A stretch of DNA of 64,000 bases from Ruegeria marina (GCF_900101475.1 NZ_FMZV01000001.1:1-64000), one strand, 5' to 3'; numbered from the stretch's first letter, positions 34,212-42,181 are shown. Notes: generated by a model not told the origin, from the sequence alone. Program-made: numbers and translations.

Positions 34212-35654
34212 CTAGGGTTGCCCGTTATCGCAATCCACGGGGGCGTCCTTGCATCGGATGGCCTCGAGTTCTCCAACATCGACATCGCAGTTCCGAAGCG
34301 TCGCCCGCAGTGCGCGCCGCAACACTTCTTCGTGAGTCGGATGGTAGGACGGCATCCTGAGCAGATTTTTGAGGCCGTCATCCCGGCTGACTGCATAAGC
34401 CAGCAAGTGGGCCAGGTGCTCTGCCTCGGGCGCGACGATGGCTGCCCCGAGGAGACGGCCGGTCGCCTTTTCGGCGTAGATACGAATGACGCCGCCCTGG
34501 CCACGCTGCAACCTGGTCCGGCCGCTCCTGTCGAATGTTGCTTCACCGATCGCCACCCCGTCCGCTCGCGCTTCCAGGGTATCCCAGGATTCCCCCGCAT
34601 GCGCGATCTGGGGATCGCAGAACACCAGGCGCAACGGCGTCCGGCGCCGGAAAACGGCATCTTCAGCGCGTGCGGCGAAATAGCCGGCGATGCGGCCTTC
34701 GTCCGAGGCCTCGTGCAAGAGGGCAGGGCCCGGGCCGGAATCGCCCGCGAAATAAAGCCGTGTGCCGGGCAGGTCGAGCCGGTCCTCGGGCAGGTCCGGA
34801 CGTCCGGTTTCACCAAGATCGACGCCAAGGACATCGAGGCCTAGCCTGTCGAGGTTCGGCACCCGTCCCATTGCCGCCAGTACATAATCCACCTCGGTTT
34901 CGCCTTCGTTCCATCGCATCCTGATGCCGGTCTGGTCGACATGAACCGGCTCGGCCTGATCCATGATGATGGTCATCTCCGCCGCGAGCGCCTCGCGCAG
35001 TCGGGATTGCAGATCGGGATCGGCCACACCGCCGATGGACGGTGAGGGATCGAACCCGGTCACTTGCACACCCAGTCGGGCGAACGCCTGGCCGAGTTCC
35101 AGCCCCACCGGCCCGAGGCCGATGATCGCCAGACGCTGCGGGAGTTCGGGGAGTTCGAAGAGATCGTCCGAGGTGAGAAGGCGATCCCCGAGCTTGTCGT
35201 GCCAGTCTTTGGGGATCCGTGGGCGCGATCCGGTTGCGATTACGGTCGCACGAGGCTGGAATCGCGCCTGGCCCGCCCGCAGGACGCCTTTGGCCTCGAA
35301 CACAGCCTGATGCGGTACGAGATTGCTTTCGCGCCATGCCCGCATGCCTTCGATCACGCCATCGACCAAGCCATCCCGCACGCGGCGGGTTTCGGCCAGA
35401 ACGCGTTTGGAATCGACGTCGAGGGATTCACCGCCGACAATCCCGAGCAAGCCGAAGGCATGCCGTCGGTGAAAGTCATGCGCAGACTGAATGAACGCCT
35501 TCGATGGCATGCAGGCAGATCTCGCGCAGGTCGTGCCGTAGGGGCCCGGGTCGAATACCCGGTAGCTGTCGGTGACTTTAGCGACCTCGGATCGCGCCGA
35601 AAGACCGGCCGTGCCGGCACCGATGATCGCAACATCGAGAGGTTCGGGTGTCAT
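34212..35654 (-). CDS. Dihydrolipoamide dehydrogenase-like flavoprotein disulfide reductase
   Basis: The 480-residue protein has the FAD motif AIIGAGTAGLSA (residues 9-20) and the redox-active disulfide C43-ARSA-C48 before MPSK. It has the NAD-binding IIGLGPVGLELG, a second FAD block (LYFAGDSGPGPALLHEA) and the dimer-interface HPTHEE that gives the catalytic His-Glu. The Cys motif differs from the usual GGTCLNVGCIPSK, so the partner may not be a 2-oxoacid complex. No E2 gene is nearby. It overlaps the HPF/cold-shock gene by ATGA, so both are probably made in stress or stationary phase, perhaps for thiol redox upkeep. Confidence 0.85.
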   Translation of the reverse strand: MTPEPLDVAIIGAGTAGLSARSEVAKVTDSYRVFDPGPYGTTCARSACMPSKAFIQSAHDFHRRHAFGLLGIVGGESLDVDSKRVLAETRRVRDGLVDGVIEGMRAWRESNLVPHQAVFEAKGVLRAGQARFQPRATVIATGSRPRIPKDWHDKLGDRLLTSDDLFELPELPQRLAIIGLGPVGLELGQAFARLGVQVTGFDPSPSIGGVADPDLQSRLREALAAEMTIIMDQAEPVHVDQTGIRMRWNEGETEVDYVLAAMGRVPNLDRLGLDVLGVDLGETGRPDLPEDRLDLPGTRLYFAGDSGPGPALLHEASDEGRIAGYFAARAEDAVFRRRTPLRLVFCDPQIAHAGESWDTLEARADGVAIGEATFDRSGRTRLQRGQGGVIRIYAEKATGRLLGAAIVAPEAEHLAHLLAYAVSRDDGLKNLLRMPSYHPTHEEVLRRALRATLRNCDVDVGELEAIRCKDAPVDCDNGQP

Positions 35655-36244
35655 CGCCGGCCTGGCTTGGTTTCGGGCACGAACTCCATCGTGCCGATCC
35701 GGCGCACGGTGCTGGCCTGCGGCCCGATGGGGCTTTCGCCGGTCTGGACGACCAGTTCGACGGTGTCCCGGGGCTGGAGTTCGTCGAAGCTGCCATCGAC
35801 GACGCTGTTTCGGTGGAAGTAGATCATTCGATTGTCCGTTGTAATGATCTGGCCGAAACCCTCATCGTGGCGGATCTCGACGATCTTGCCCTGAAGCATT
35901 CCGTCGTGGGTTTTCACATTACCTTCGATCTGGTTCTTCCAGCGCTTCAATTCGATTGCCATTGCGGCGAAGGCGTCGCGCACGGCGACGCGCAAATGTT
36001 CATGTTCTGCGACGTCGTTCTGGTCGTGCCGGACGACGAGTTCATTTCCTGGAACCCGTACTTCGATCGTCACCTCGTAGAGATTGCCTTTGCGCTGACT
36101 CTTGTGCGGCGCGCGGATGTAGACGTGACAGCTTGTGATCCTGTCGGAGAACTTTTCCAGTTGTTCCGCCTTTTCGTGCACCAATGCCTTGATCTCTTCG
36201 GATGGCTCGACATGCTGGAATGAAAGCTCGATTGGTGTTTGCAT
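35651..36244 (-). CDS. Ribosome hibernation factor (HPF/RaiA) fused to a cold-shock domain
   Basis: The 197-residue protein has an HPF/RaiA-like domain at residues 1-110 (IKALVHEKAEQLEKFSDRIT, VTIEVRVPGNELVV, VAVRDAFAAMAIELKRW). A cold-shock nucleic-acid-binding domain follows at 117-180 (GKIVEIRHDEGFGQIITT, YFHRNSVVDGSFDEL). HPF binds the 30S decoding region and silences ribosomes; the added RNA-binding domain may replace the usual C-terminal dimerisation domain of long HPF. It shares its promoter interval with an L35 gene, and one TTAGC-N4-GTTAA box (36320-36333) lies between them. Confidence 0.85.
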   Translation of the reverse strand: MQTPIELSFQHVEPSEEIKALVHEKAEQLEKFSDRITSCHVYIRAPHKSQRKGNLYEVTIEVRVPGNELVVRHDQNDVAEHEHLRVAVRDAFAAMAIELKRWKNQIEGNVKTHDGMLQGKIVEIRHDEGFGQIITTDNRMIYFHRNSVVDGSFDELQPRDTVELVVQTGESPIGPQASTVRRIGTMEFVPETKPGRR

Positions 36245-36319
36245 CGGGAATCCTTCAGCTCTGGCTGTTCGTTCTTGGCGGGTGTTCCGCCTTGTACCTG
36301 TGCCGTGCGGGCTCGTGCC

Positions 36320-36333
36320 TTAGCATGGGTTAA
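36320..36333. promoter_or_regulatory. Island box A: TTAGC-ATGG-GTTAA
   Basis: This 14-bp inverted repeat of Crp/Fnr geometry lies between the divergent HPF/cold-shock gene (start 36244, centre 82 bp away) and the L35 gene (start 36397, 71 bp away). It is one of seven copies in the 36-60 kb island. Confidence 0.6.
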
Positions 36334-36396
36334 GTCGCCCTCGGGATTTCTCAATAGGATGCTGCCCTGAGACGGATCCGCACCCGGGAGGCTGAT

Positions 36397-36600
36397 GTGC
36401 CGAAACTGAAATCGAAGAGTTCAGCCAAGAAACGGTTCAAGTTCACCCGCACCGGCAAGGTGCTGCGCGCGCAGGCTGGCAAGCGCCATGGCATGATCAA
36501 GCGCACCAAGAAGCAGATCCGCGACAAGCGCGGCATGGTCGTGATGGACGAGGCCGACGCACAGACGGTCCGCAAGCACTACCTGCCTTATGGAAACTGA
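36397..36600 (+). CDS. rpmI: Ribosomal protein L35, orphan paralogue
   Basis: The 67-residue protein is a complete L35, with [20 protein letters not shown], then [21 protein letters not shown], split here as [10 protein letters not shown] and KKQIRDKRG, and a YLPYGN end. Normally rpmI lies beside rplT and infC. Here it stands alone in a stress island, next to a hibernation factor and under the shared box A. That suggests a second, condition-specific L35 that could alter or mark stationary-phase ribosomes. Its C-terminal half diverges from typical alphaproteobacterial L35. A GC-rich 7-bp stem (36603-36621) follows before the next gene. Confidence 0.92.
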   Translation: MPKLKSKSSAKKRFKFTRTGKVLRAQAGKRHGMIKRTKKQIRDKRGMVVMDEADAQTVRKHYLPYGN

Positions 36601-36656
36601 GCGGGCGCGTGCCGCGCGCCCTCTGACCGGTAAGCCTGGAGAAAGGAAAGAGAACC

Positions 36657-37130
36657 ATGAATCTGGAAAACGGCACCTGGGTCGTCGTCGCCGATGGCGA
36701 GAAATACCTGCTCCTGCGCAACAAGGGGGATCAGGACTTCCTGCATCTCGAGGTCGTCGATCATGCAGCCAGTCCGAACGCCCCGGCGCATGAGCTTTCC
36801 TCGGATCGGTCCGGGCGTCAGCATGACGCCACGCGGGACGTGTCGGGGCAGGTCGAAAGCTGGGGCAAGAGTGCAATGGAGGAAACCGACTGGCACCGCG
36901 TTGCCGAGACGCGATTTGCCGACGAACTCGCCGGCAAGCTGAAGGACTGGGCGGCCTCGGGACGGTTTCGGCATCTTGTCATCGTTGCGGATCCCCGATC
37001 GCTGGGGACCATGCGCAAGGCATATGATGACGCGCTGAGATCGGTGATCGTGGCCGAGATCGACAAGGATCTGACAAACCTGCCGCTTGACGGGATCGAG
37101 GCTTCGATCAAGGCCTACAATGCCGGGTGA
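36657..37130 (+). CDS. Host attachment family protein
   Basis: The ATG at 36657 follows AGGAAAGAG and gives 157 residues. TWVVVADGEKYLLLRNKG, RHDAT-like HDATRDVSG, and HLVIVADPRSLGTMRKAY are the core blocks of the family first linked to plant attachment in Agrobacterium. The fold resembles the eRF1/Pelota domain 1-3 type (baeRF), so a ribosome- or RNA-related role is possible. It follows the L35 gene by 56 bp and is probably co-transcribed with it from box A. Confidence 0.8.
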   Translation: MNLENGTWVVVADGEKYLLLRNKGDQDFLHLEVVDHAASPNAPAHELSSDRSGRQHDATRDVSGQVESWGKSAMEETDWHRVAETRFADELAGKLKDWAASGRFRHLVIVADPRSLGTMRKAYDDALRSVIVAEIDKDLTNLPLDGIEASIKAYNAG

Positions 37131-37163
37131 TCCGCCGTCCTGACCGCGGCTGGCGACCACCGT

Positions 37164-37613
37164 TCATCGAGCGGGTTCGAGATCGCCTATCAATTGCCTC
37201 ATCAGGTCGATTTCACGCCGTTGCGTGTCGATGATCTGGTCGGCGAGCTGGCGCACACGCGGGTCTGTGATCTTGGCGCGTTCGCTTGTCAGAATGGCGA
37301 TGGAATGGTGCGGGATCATCGCGCGCATCCAGTCGATGTCACCAACGCTCCGCTGGGTGCGCAGCATGAAGACCGATGCCGCAAAGACCAGCGCGGCGGC
37401 GAAAATGATCGCGATGTTCAGCGCAGGATCGCGATATTTGCCGAACATGTATCCAAGCATAATGATCGCCATGCCAGCACCCATGTAAAGCGCCATCCAC
37501 GCTCGGGTCTGGCTCCAGTAGACGTGTTCGAAACTGTACGTGTTCAGATACATCATGACGTACATCGCAACGGTCGAGGTTGCGATCATCGCCGCGAAAC
37601 GCAGGTATGACAT
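37164..37613 (-). CDS. DUF305 family membrane protein
   Basis: The 149-residue protein has three hydrophobic helices (AAMIATSTVAMYVMMYLN, AWMALYMGAGMAIIMLGYM, ALNIAIIFAAALVFAASVF). These are followed by the DUF305 helix pair with WMRAMIPHHSIAIL and ADQIIDTQRREIDLMRQL. The MIPHH pair and nearby Met/His residues suggest metal binding. The first half also resembles small DUF2231-like membrane modules. It is the last gene of a minus-strand unit that begins with dodecin under box B. Confidence 0.75.
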   Translation of the reverse strand: MSYLRFAAMIATSTVAMYVMMYLNTYSFEHVYWSQTRAWMALYMGAGMAIIMLGYMFGKYRDPALNIAIIFAAALVFAASVFMLRTQRSVGDIDWMRAMIPHHSIAILTSERAKITDPRVRQLADQIIDTQRREIDLMRQLIGDLEPAR

Positions 37614-37667
37614 AGCATATTCCCGGTTGTGCGACCGAGCGGGCCGGTTACGGCCCGTCGGGCGCAG

Positions 37668-37781
37668 TCAGTCGTCGAGATCGGCCGGTTCGCTCACGAA
37701 ACTCATTCCCGAGAAGATCGGGTTCGCGGCGGCGGCGAATGACGCGATTTCGACCGCGAGGTCGATCGGTTGCGGTTTCAT
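37668..37781 (-). CDS. Small hypothetical protein (37 residues)
   Basis: A complete frame runs from the ATG at 37781 (MKPQPIDLAVEIASFAAAAN) to the TGA at 37668, ending SFVSEPADLDD. A weak AAGGG lies about 13 bases upstream. It fits neatly between dodecin and DUF305 on the same strand, and its codon use resembles its neighbours. No family is recognised. The role is unknown, and it may be a small stress peptide. Confidence 0.5.
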   Translation of the reverse strand: MKPQPIDLAVEIASFAAAANPIFSGMSFVSEPADLDD

Positions 37782-37808
37782 CTCTGAATACCCTTGCGTC
37801 TGGGTAGA

Positions 37809-38012
37809 CTAGCCGTCGAGTTCGAAGCTGATCTTCGCGTTCACCCCGTAGCTGGTGATCTTGCCGTTCTCGACCCGGGCGTTCATTTCCTTGATGTAGA
37901 TGGATTTGATGTTGTGAACCGTTTTCGAGGCCTGGGCCACAGCTTCTTGCGCGGCCTGGTCGAATCCGCCGGGTGAATTCGCGAGGACTTCGATGACCTT
38001 GATCGTCGACAT
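37809..38012 (-). CDS. Dodecin (flavin-binding)
   Basis: The ATG at 38012 follows AAAGGAG and gives 67 residues, the normal dodecin length. The sequence STIKVIEVLANSPGGFDQAA, then SIYIKEMNARVENGKI and YGVNAKISFELDG, matches the family of 12-mer flavin-storage proteins that protect free flavin. It is the first gene of a unit with box B 94 bp upstream. Confidence 0.9.
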   Translation of the reverse strand: MSTIKVIEVLANSPGGFDQAAQEAVAQASKTVHNIKSIYIKEMNARVENGKITSYGVNAKISFELDG

Positions 38013-38098
38013 GGATAATCTCCTTTGAGTCATTTGTGCTGACGGGGGGCTCCCTGGGACAGCTTCCGGCATTCTGGAGCTTTGAAGATCAGTGGGCA

Positions 38099-38112
38099 TT
38101 TACTTCGGTTAA
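38099..38112. promoter_or_regulatory. Island box B: TTTAC-TTCG-GTTAA
   Basis: This 14-bp repeat, with one mismatch to the perfect TTAAC/GTTAA form, is centred 94 bp upstream of the dodecin start (38012, minus strand). Confidence 0.5.
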
Positions 38113-38172
38113 GATGTCGACGCGTGTTGTCGCCTATTGTGTTGCCCTTCGCGGCAGGCTGAAATCCCCCGA

Positions 38173-38794
38173 TCAGTTCGCGCCGGCGCGACCTTTCCAT
38201 ACCAGCCATGCCTGACCCCGGAGCAGCGGGAGGATGCTCGCGCCGGCTGCGAGTGCAAGTCCGGCCCGGCTGGATGGCTCGAGTTTGAGAATCCCGGACA
38301 GCCCTGTCAGCCAAAGTTCCAGCCCGATCAGGCAAAGGCAGAGGACGATGGCGCCCCGGACGTATCTGTTGTGCGAAACGTCATTCACGACTAACCCCGT
38401 TTCCAAAGCGCGCAGGTTGATGACAGTCCACAAGTGTCCCAGCGCCAGGGTCAGGAACGCCACCGTCACGGCGGCGCCGGTCTCGAGTTCGAGCCAATAG
38501 AGCGCGAGGCCGTAAGCCCCCAGAATGCCGACGGTCAGAAACCCACCGAGCACCGCCGTGTGGATCCAGTTGGTGCGGTTTACGATGGGTTCGTCGGGGT
38601 CACGGGGCGCGGGCGCCCCATGACATTCTCGCCGCCGGGTCCGAGGCCGAGAGCCAGGGCGGGGATTCCCCGGGCAGAATGGCCTCGTCGATTTCCAGAT
38701 TGGCAGCTTCGGTCAGCCTCAGCTCCGCCGTCACCATGTCTCCGGCTTCGAGAATGACAATGTCAGCCGGAACGATATCCGTCGCGTCGATCAC
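38173..38794 (-). pseudogene. Cation-transporting P-type ATPase with its middle deleted
   Basis: On the minus strand, the frame from 38794 gives the actuator domain of a PMA/Ca2+-type ATPase (IVPADIVILEAGDMVTAELR, NLEIDEAILPGES). Right after GES the sequence jumps, in the next frame, to the M6 region ALALGLGPGGENVMGRP. It then passes through another frame change to DPDEPIVNRTNWIH and the complete C-terminal membrane domain (LGHLWTVINLRALETGLVVN, HNRYVRGAIVLCLCLIGLEL) ending at 38173. The phosphorylation and nucleotide domains (about 400 residues) and the N-terminus are missing. The part from 38553 down could still encode a 125-residue membrane protein. Confidence 0.8.
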
Positions 38795-39366
38795 AAGGGT
38801 TTTGCCGCCGCGGCATCGTCTGCTTCACGTTTCAGGTGTTGTTCCGACTTCAGACTCAGACGTTGAAATACGCCAAGGCCAACGACGATGATGACCGAAA
38901 CGCAAAGAAGCATGATGGGATAAAGCAGAAGTTCCGGATGGGATCTGCCAAGCTCGAAGACAAGCACGATCCCCTCGATCGACACCACCAGCGCGATGAT
39001 GACCATGAACTTGGTCACGGCCTCGCGGGCCTCGCGCGGTCGTCGCAACTCGCGGCTGCGCAGCACCTCTTCTTCCATCACGTATTTCGCGACATCCAGA
39101 ACGGCCACTGATATGACCAGGGAGCTCACGGCGTCCAGCAGGACGGTCTCGCTCGATTCCGGCGTTGCAATCGCGGTGTACAGGCGAAAGACAGACAAGG
39201 TGATCAGGCCGAGAGAAACCGAAGCCATGGCCAATGCGGCCAACGCATAGAATGCGGCCGCACCAATGATGAACACGTCAGCGATACGGTGAAACAGCTG
39301 CGGACGCGAAGACTCGCGATCCCTGTTGTCCGACGCGGTTTCAGGCGATTGTTTCCCGGGTGTCAT
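38791..39366 (-). CDS. Four-helix membrane protein of unknown function
   Basis: The 191-residue protein has hydrophobic segments near 30-60 (VFIIGAAAFYALAALAMASV), 80-95 (LLDAVSSLVISVAVLDVAKY), 117-140 (FMVIIALVVSIEGIVLVFEL) and 145-165 (LLLYPIMLLCVSVIIVVGLG). A charged loop, EEEVLRSRELRRPREAREAV, lies between the middle pairs. It resembles PsiE/DUF-type small membrane proteins in layout only. It overlaps the SpoIIAA-like gene by ATGA upstream and the ATPase remnant downstream, so it is inside the box C transcription unit. Confidence 0.65.
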   Translation of the reverse strand: MTPGKQSPETASDNRDRESSRPQLFHRIADVFIIGAAAFYALAALAMASVSLGLITLSVFRLYTAIATPESSETVLLDAVSSLVISVAVLDVAKYVMEEEVLRSRELRRPREAREAVTKFMVIIALVVSIEGIVLVFELGRSHPELLLYPIMLLCVSVIIVVGLGVFQRLSLKSEQHLKREADDAAAAKPL

Positions 39367-39749
39367 TTTTTTGCGTCATTTTCATCTGGGGTCTCGGCAA
39401 GCCAGGCCTCGGCGTCGGCTTCGCGTTCGATCGGAAAGAATTTCATCTCGGCTTTTGCGAAGGGTGCTGCCAGTGTGGAGCCCCACTTTTTCAGATGAGT
39501 TTCGCCGAGAACTGCGATCCGGCCGCAGTCACCGCGATACTCCAGGTCCAGTTCGAGTTCGTGCCACAGGGCGCCGATTTCCCAGCCCCGGAAATCCTCT
39601 AGATGGATCAGTACCCGCAGCGGACCCTTTGTCGCTTCGAACACATGTTCAAGTTCCGGGATGGCATCGATGTAGTCCTGCGTCGTCAACGTGCCCGAGG
39701 TACGAAGAATGATCAGGTCACGCTCGCGGTTATGCTCGATGCGGATCAT
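39363..39749 (-). CDS. SpoIIAA-like (STAS-fold) protein
   Basis: The ATG at 39749 overlaps the stop of the HdeD gene and gives 128 residues. The pattern is that of SpoIIAA-like single-domain proteins: LIILRTSGTLTTQDYIDAIP, LRVLIHLEDFRGWE, GRIAVLGETHLKKWGS and MKFFPIEREADAEAWL. These are widespread in proteobacterial stress clusters and have no known enzymatic role. It may act as a regulator of a membrane partner encoded alongside. Confidence 0.8.
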   Translation of the reverse strand: MIRIEHNRERDLIILRTSGTLTTQDYIDAIPELEHVFEATKGPLRVLIHLEDFRGWEIGALWHELELDLEYRGDCGRIAVLGETHLKKWGSTLAAPFAKAEMKFFPIEREADAEAWLAETPDENDAKK

Positions 39750-40351
39750 GTCAAACTCACCATGCCGTCGGACGAAGACAGCGCCAGTGCCAGGGCAATT
39801 TCCGAAGCTCCGAGCAAGGTCAGGTCCAATCCGATGAGCAGGCCAACCGCCCAGACGGCAGTGACAGGCAGACCCAGAAACAAGACCACCCCCAGCACGA
39901 GGGACAAGATACCGGAAAACGCCAGCCAGCTCCAACCGGGGATTTCCGGCAGATGGTTGGCCTCGCGGCCTGGCGGGCTCAGCTGCCAGGCGCCCCAGAG
40001 TTTCACGATTCCGCCGAGCACGAAGAAGGTGGCGAGAAGGATCGTCAGTGTCACGGCACCCTCAAGCGGGAACATGATCAGGGCAGCACCCGTGGTGAGC
40101 GACAGGAAGCCGAAAACGAACACCCATATGCGCGAAACGATGCCGGCGGAAAACGCTGCGCGAAGGATCTGAAGCACGCCCAATGCCGCCAGAAGAATGC
40201 CGAACAGCAATTCTGCCGCCAGTGTTGCGACGAGCGGGAACAAGATCGCCAAAGCGCCGAGGATGACAGACGTGACGCCGGCGATCCAAAGCCCGATCTT
40301 GAAGCTTCGGATCTGTCCCGAACTTGGAAAGACTGCATCTTGCACGCTCAT
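39746..40351 (-). CDS. HdeD family (DUF308) membrane protein
   Basis: The ATG at 40351 follows AAAGGAG and gives 201 residues. Six hydrophobic helices are arranged as three pairs (GVTSVILGALAILFPLVATL, LFGILLAALGVLQILRAAF, FGFLSLTTGAALIMFPLEGA and others), the HdeD/DUF308 repeat layout. HdeD has been linked to acid resistance at high cell density in E. coli. It follows the bacterioferritin gene after 64 bp on the same strand. Confidence 0.8.
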   Translation of the reverse strand: MSVQDAVFPSSGQIRSFKIGLWIAGVTSVILGALAILFPLVATLAAELLFGILLAALGVLQILRAAFSAGIVSRIWVFVFGFLSLTTGAALIMFPLEGAVTLTILLATFFVLGGIVKLWGAWQLSPPGREANHLPEIPGWSWLAFSGILSLVLGVVLFLGLPVTAVWAVGLLIGLDLTLLGASEIALALALSSSDGMVSLT

Positions 40352-40415
40352 TTGCACTCCTTTCCCAACCCGGCATGGACCAGTAATCGAGTCTCGTGGA
40401 GCGGTAGCTGGACGG

Positions 40416-40901
40416 TCAGACGCTTTCCGCGACGTCGCTCATGTTCTGGGCCGTGTAGGTGGGTTCTCCCAGACGTTCGAGCAGGCTCAACTGGCGCGTG
40501 AGCCAGTCCTTGTGACCCTCCTCGTCCAGCACGATCTCCTCGAAGAGTATCCTTGTGCCGAGGTCGCGATCCTCGTCCGCCGCCCGGGCTGCATCGGAAT
40601 AGAACGCGATCGCCCCCTTTTCTTCGTCTAGATCGGCGGAAAACAGACCTTCCAGCCCGGTGGCGTAATCAGGTGCCTTGCCTGCCTTCACCTTCGGTTC
40701 GCCGCCAAGAAACAGAATCCGGTCGATGAAACGGCTTGCGTGACCGAGTTCTTCGGTCATTTCCTCGCGCATCTTCGCTGCAAGGACGTCAAGCCCCCAG
40801 TCGTCGAGAACATGCGCATGCAACAGGTATTGGTGCACCGCTGTCATTTCCATGGCGAGCGCCTTCTGAAGGCTCTCCAGGCTGCGGGATTGCTCCGTCA
40901 T
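40416..40901 (-). CDS. bfr: Bacterioferritin-type ferritin
   Basis: The ATG at 40901 follows CAGGAGAG and gives 161 residues. A four-helix ferritin core carries the di-iron ligands Glu18 (ALAMEMTAVHQYL), Glu and His in MTEELGHASRFIDRILFLGG, and EEIVLDEEGHKDW. The haem Met of bacterioferritin is probably in HASRFIDR-adjacent positions but cannot be fixed here. It should oxidise and store iron and limit Fenton chemistry. It sits in the middle of the box C unit. Confidence 0.85.
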   Translation of the reverse strand: MTEQSRSLESLQKALAMEMTAVHQYLLHAHVLDDWGLDVLAAKMREEMTEELGHASRFIDRILFLGGEPKVKAGKAPDYATGLEGLFSADLDEEKGAIAFYSDAARAADEDRDLGTRILFEEIVLDEEGHKDWLTRQLSLLERLGEPTYTAQNMSDVAESV

Positions 40902-40902
40902 G

Positions 40903-41403
40903 TCACTCTCCTGTATTCGGGTCGGAATCCAAAGCCGCCGCGGTCTCGTCCCAGGCAGTTTCCAGATCGGTCCAGCCGTTTCGCACACCCATCATCAGAT
41001 CGTCCCATGCGCTGCCTGTACCTTGTGACAGCGCGCCGAATGCCTGGCTGAGCCGGTTCCGGCGCTCGCGCAGGGCACTCAGGGAGGCAGTCGTTCGTTC
41101 CCGCGTGGCCTCGGACATGTCCGCCCATTGGTCTCTGACGCGGCGTTCCAGGTCATCGATCTGTTGGTCTATGCGGGCGAGGGTCGTTTCCACCGCGTCC
41201 AGCGCCTTTTCGCGCTGCCCTGCGGAATAGGCGCCGATCACCTCGAAAGCTTCAGTTACCTCCGCCTGCACATCGTCGATGTTTGTCTGAGTGTCGGACT
41301 GCTGCGACCATGCCAAAGATGGCAGCGCGAGCAATGCCGCTCCCAGGCAAGTGGCGAGGAGATGGCGTGACAACCGCGTCCGGTCAATTGTTCCGATACT
41401 CAT
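40903..41403 (-). CDS. Exported coiled-coil stress protein
   Basis: The 166-residue protein has a signal peptide (HLLATCLGAALLALPSLAWS), then a long helical region (EKALDAVETTLARIDQQIDD, RDQWADMSEATRERTTASLS). It ends with GSAWDDLMMGVRNGWTDLET. This C-terminal amphipathic Trp-containing repeat also ends the next gene's protein, so the two are related parts, one periplasmic and one cytoplasmic. The proteins resemble the sll1863-type stress family. The function is unknown. Confidence 0.6.
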   Translation of the reverse strand: MSIGTIDRTRLSRHLLATCLGAALLALPSLAWSQQSDTQTNIDDVQAEVTEAFEVIGAYSAGQREKALDAVETTLARIDQQIDDLERRVRDQWADMSEATRERTTASLSALRERRNRLSQAFGALSQGTGSAWDDLMMGVRNGWTDLETAWDETAAALDSDPNTGE

Positions 41404-41404
41404 A

Positions 41405-41692
41405 TCAGCCGAACCTTTCGGATGCGCTTTTCACCGCCGCACCAAGATCGTCCCAGGCCTTTTCGATGCCGCTTTTGAGGTCCTTCCACGCTTCACCGCC
41501 GGCCTGATCGAGTTTCTCGAGCTTCTCGCGCGCTTCTTGCTGCAGCCCGCGCAGTTTCTCGATCTGCTTTTCATATTCCAGACGGGCATCGGCGCTGGCT
41601 TCGTTGGCCTTGGCCTGCAACTTGTCGATATCGGCGCGCCATTGGTCGAGGCGCGCCTCGAGCTTCTGACGGTATGCGTTTTTTTCGTCCAT
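41405..41692 (-). CDS. Cytoplasmic coiled-coil stress protein (sll1863-like)
   Basis: The 95-residue, almost fully helical protein is rich in Glu, Lys and Ala: KLEARLDQWRADIDKLQAKA, YEKQIEKLRGLQQEAREKLE. It ends with GEAWKDLKSGIEKAWDDLGA, which mirrors the tail of the preceding exported protein. There is no signal peptide. Its stop lies one base from the next start, so the two are translationally linked. Probably structural or chaperone-like; function unknown. Confidence 0.6.
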   Translation of the reverse strand: MDEKNAYRQKLEARLDQWRADIDKLQAKANEASADARLEYEKQIEKLRGLQQEAREKLEKLDQAGGEAWKDLKSGIEKAWDDLGAAVKSASERFG

Positions 41693-41749
41693 CGGGTTTT
41701 CTCCTTTTTTCGATTAAGATGACGGGCTTACCTCTCTGGGCAGGCATGG

Positions 41750-42181
41750 TCACACTGGGGTCGAGTGCTTGGTATTGGCCGCAGATTTCGTCCTCTTGGC
41801 GACTTCTTCGGCACCTTCCTTCCCGGCTTCCGCCTCTGCTTCGGCCATACGTCCGGTGCAGTTCGCGCAGAGTTCGACCCATTGCTGCATGTCTTCGGCC
41901 ACGCGCTTGAACGAATTTTGCTGCCAATCGGCCATGGCCCTTATCGCCGCCGAGGGGTCGGCAGCATCACCATTCAACTTGCGCACCGCATCCAGTGCGG
42001 ATTGAGCCGCCTCGTGGCGGCGTTTGAACCACGCCTTCGAAAAGGCCTCGGTCTCGCTGAGGATGCGGTCCTGAGCCTTCCAGAAATGTTCCATCTGCGG
42101 AGCGATCGCCGGATTGACAGCCATCATGCCGCGCGCCTGTTCCATCAGTTCTCCAAGCGCTGTCGTCTCTTTACTTGCCAT
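41750..42181 (-). CDS. phaP: Phasin family protein
   Basis: The ATG at 42181 follows GGAGGTGA, the strongest ribosome site in the neighbourhood, and gives 143 residues. The helical phasin_2-like core is visible (HFWKAQDRILSETEAFSKAW, RRHEAAQSALDAVRKLN, AIRAMADWQQNSFKRVAEDM). An Ala/Glu-rich tail and a Cys pair in ELCANCTGRM follow. It should coat PHB granules made by the PhaC encoded at 53.6 kb. It is the first gene after box C. Confidence 0.8.
   Translation of the reverse strand: MASKETTALGELMEQARGMMAVNPAIAPQMEHFWKAQDRILSETEAFSKAWFKRRHEAAQSALDAVRKLNGDAADPSAAIRAMADWQQNSFKRVAEDMQQWVELCANCTGRMAEAEAEAGKEGAEEVAKRTKSAANTKHSTPV

Noticed and set aside
41700-41725. TTCGATTAAG before the 95-residue coiled-coil gene as an island box
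   Set aside because: The right half is ATTAA and the left half is a plain T run; symmetry is absent.
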